7,295 bases of DNA from Rubritepida sp. (GTDB lineage: Bacteria > Pseudomonadota > Alphaproteobacteria > Acetobacterales > Acetobacteraceae). Positions within the stretch are counted from its first letter, which is position 1, and every line of letters begins with the position of its first letter. This document shows, piece by piece, positions 6,404-7,295 of this stretch. The notes under the pieces were generated by a model that made no database searches, was not told the origin of the DNA, and worked only from the letters and a program-made list of their open reading frames with translations. The stretch lies in NCBI GenBank assembly GCA_014376425.1, contig JACMRO010000131.1, positions 1 through 7,295 of the forward strand. Direction: 5' to 3'. The position numbers were made by a program, and so were the translations under genes.

Positions 6404-6760
6404 CTACCGTCGCTCCAGCCGCCTGAGCACTGCGCATAGCCGCGAATAGATCAGCCAGAAGGCGCCGTGCCCCAGCGCATCCTCCGCCCGCATCCCGGCG
6501 CCTTGCGGCTCGCTCCGCCGCAGCAGCCCCAGCCGGGCCTCCATTCGCCCTCGCATGTTCTCCGCAAAGGCATCGCTGGCGGAGAGGTACTGTTCCAGCA
6601 GCTCGGACGTCAGCTCGGCCTCGACCAGTGGCCGCCCGGCGGTGGTGAAGCGCTTCAGCCCGCGCGCATCGGCCAGCATGGCCAGATGCAGCCGGTGCAG
6701 TTCCGCCAGGTGGCGGGCCAGCCGCAGGCGTGATTCGCGCACTTCGTCCTGGTTTTCCAT
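6404..6760 (-). CDS. Small helical protein of unknown function
   Basis: Not recognised. From the ATG at 6760 it has 118 residues, starting MENQDEVRESRLRLARHLAE and ending CAVLRRLERR. It is rich in Leu, Ala, Arg and Glu, without signal peptide or membrane segment. Residues about 4-34 and 47-82 look like long amphipathic helices, perhaps coiled coil, and a more hydrophobic stretch (HGAFWLIYSRLCAVL) lies near the end. An in-frame ATG seven codons upstream (6781, MPPQPDRMENQ) is an alternative; neither start has a good Shine-Dalgarno. The frame is open further upstream to 7063, but that part overlaps the GPP34 gene on the other strand and reads as low-complexity shadow. Coding is supported by its fit between the argB hairpin and the GPP34 promoter region and by its helical amino-acid pattern. 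It is divergent from the GPP34-family gene, so a shared role is possible but unproven. Confidence 0.7.
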   Translation of the reverse strand: MENQDEVRESRLRLARHLAELHRLHLAMLADARGLKRFTTAGRPLVEAELTSELLEQYLSASDAFAENMRGRMEARLGLLRRSEPQGAGMRAEDALGHGAFWLIYSRLCAVLRRLERR

Positions 6761-6805
6761 GCGGTCAGGCTGCGGCGGCATGTGTGAAGGAATGGTAAAG
6801 CACCC

Positions 6806-6835
6806 TTCCGCTCCCGGCAGGCCGCGCGCTAGGCT
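6806..6835 (+). promoter_or_regulatory. Likely promoter of the GPP34-family gene, leaderless
   Basis: TTCCGC (6806-6811), 18-bp spacer, TAGGCT (6830-6835). Seven bases separate the -10-like element from the ATG at 6843, so transcription would be expected to start at or next to the A of the start codon. No Shine-Dalgarno is present, in line with a leaderless mRNA. The -35 match is weak. Confidence 0.4.
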
Positions 6836-6842
6836 CTGCCCC

Positions 6843-7295
6843 ATGCAGCTCACCATGCCCGAGGAGATCATGCTCCTCCTCCTCGATGACCGCACCGGCC
6901 GCCCTGTTGGCCTGCCGCCGCCGGCCGCCGATTTCGCCATCGCCGGCGCCGTGCTGATGGAGCTGTCGCTGCTGGGCCGGATCGACACCGACCTGACGCA
7001 GTTGACCGTGACGGGCATGCAAACCACCGGCGACGCGGTGCTGGACCGTGCCCTGGAGCTCATTGCCGCAAGGCCAGCACCACGCGACAGCCGCTACTGG
7101 ATCGGCGAGCTGGGCGGGCAGGGCGAGGCGTTCCGCGCGACGCTGCTGACCCGCCTGGTCAATCACGGCGTGCTGCACGCGCAGGAGGGCCGCTTCCTGT
7201 GGGTCTTCGCCGACCGCCGCTACCCCAAGGCGGCCGAAGGCAATGCAGAGGTGCGCGAGGTGCGCGCCCGGCTGCGCGACATCATCCTGTCCGAC
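6843..7295 (+). CDS. GPP34 (GOLPH3/Vps74-like) family protein, 3' end missing
   Basis: The frame is open from ATG 6843 to the window edge (151 codons; the family is usually somewhat over 200 residues). It starts MQLTMPEEIMLLLLDDRTGR and continues with the family's layout: AIAGAVLMELSLLGRIDTDL (32-51), TGDAVLDRALELI, YWIGEL, LLTRLVNHGVL, and RFLWVFADRRYP, which matches the beta-hairpin region of GOLPH3. Eukaryotic GOLPH3 binds phosphatidylinositol-4-phosphate at Golgi membranes. By eye the tryptophan and first arginine of that pocket have no counterpart here (LPPP and AIAGA take those places), so PI4P binding should not be assumed; the bacterial role is unknown. The ATG at 6843 is preferred because it sits 7 bases after a -10-like TAGGCT; the ATG at 6855 is an alternative. 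It is divergent from the small helical gene. Confidence 0.88.
   Translation, partial: MQLTMPEEIMLLLLDDRTGRPVGLPPPAADFAIAGAVLMELSLLGRIDTDLTQLTVTGMQTTGDAVLDRALELIAARPAPRDSRYWIGELGGQGEAFRATLLTRLVNHGVLHAQEGRFLWVFADRRYPKAAEGNAEVREVRARLRDIILSD

Overview
The window is GC-rich DNA (long C/G runs, few stop codons in any frame) with compact, mostly divergent or convergent bacterial gene pairs. The protein types (a large ETF-ubiquinone oxidoreductase, an alphaproteobacterial-style family-4 uracil-DNA glycosylase, an arginine-pathway NAG kinase with an N-terminal helix) suggest an alphaproteobacterium, most likely Rhodospirillales/Acetobacteraceae-like. The assignment is by inspection only.

Layout from left to right. 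1-958 (minus): first 319 codons of electron transfer flavoprotein-ubiquinone oxidoreductase, running off the left edge. 1022-1819 (plus): a family-4-type uracil-DNA glycosylase, divergent from it across 63 bp, with no cysteine anywhere and a Pro/Ala linker built from 12-bp repeats. About 1820-1955: a 136-bp spacer with a small hairpin and a weak promoter candidate. 1956-3764 (plus): an exported soluble lytic transglycosylase. 3771-5180 (minus): a SelO/YdiU protein adenylyltransferase, tail-to-tail with the transglycosylase, only 6 bp apart. 5181-5449: a 269-bp divergent control region filled by a degenerate tandem array of eight to nine GC-rich units. 5450-6334 (plus): argB, N-acetylglutamate kinase. 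6335-6403: spacer with a 9-bp-stem hairpin between convergent genes. 6404-6760 (minus): a 118-residue helical protein of unknown function. 6843-7295 (plus, cut by the right edge): the first 151 codons of a GPP34/GOLPH3-family protein, apparently read from a leaderless transcript.

The genes do not form one pathway or a long operon. They are separate housekeeping functions: fatty-acid/amino-acid electron transfer to quinone, uracil repair, peptidoglycan turnover, protein AMPylation under redox stress, arginine synthesis, and a possible membrane/lipid-associated protein. No tRNA, rRNA, insertion sequence, prophage or CRISPR array is visible. The items most worth a second look are the repeat array in the selO-argB control region, the glycosylase lacking all four iron-sulfur ligands, and the GOLPH3-like gene with its small uncharacterised divergent neighbour.
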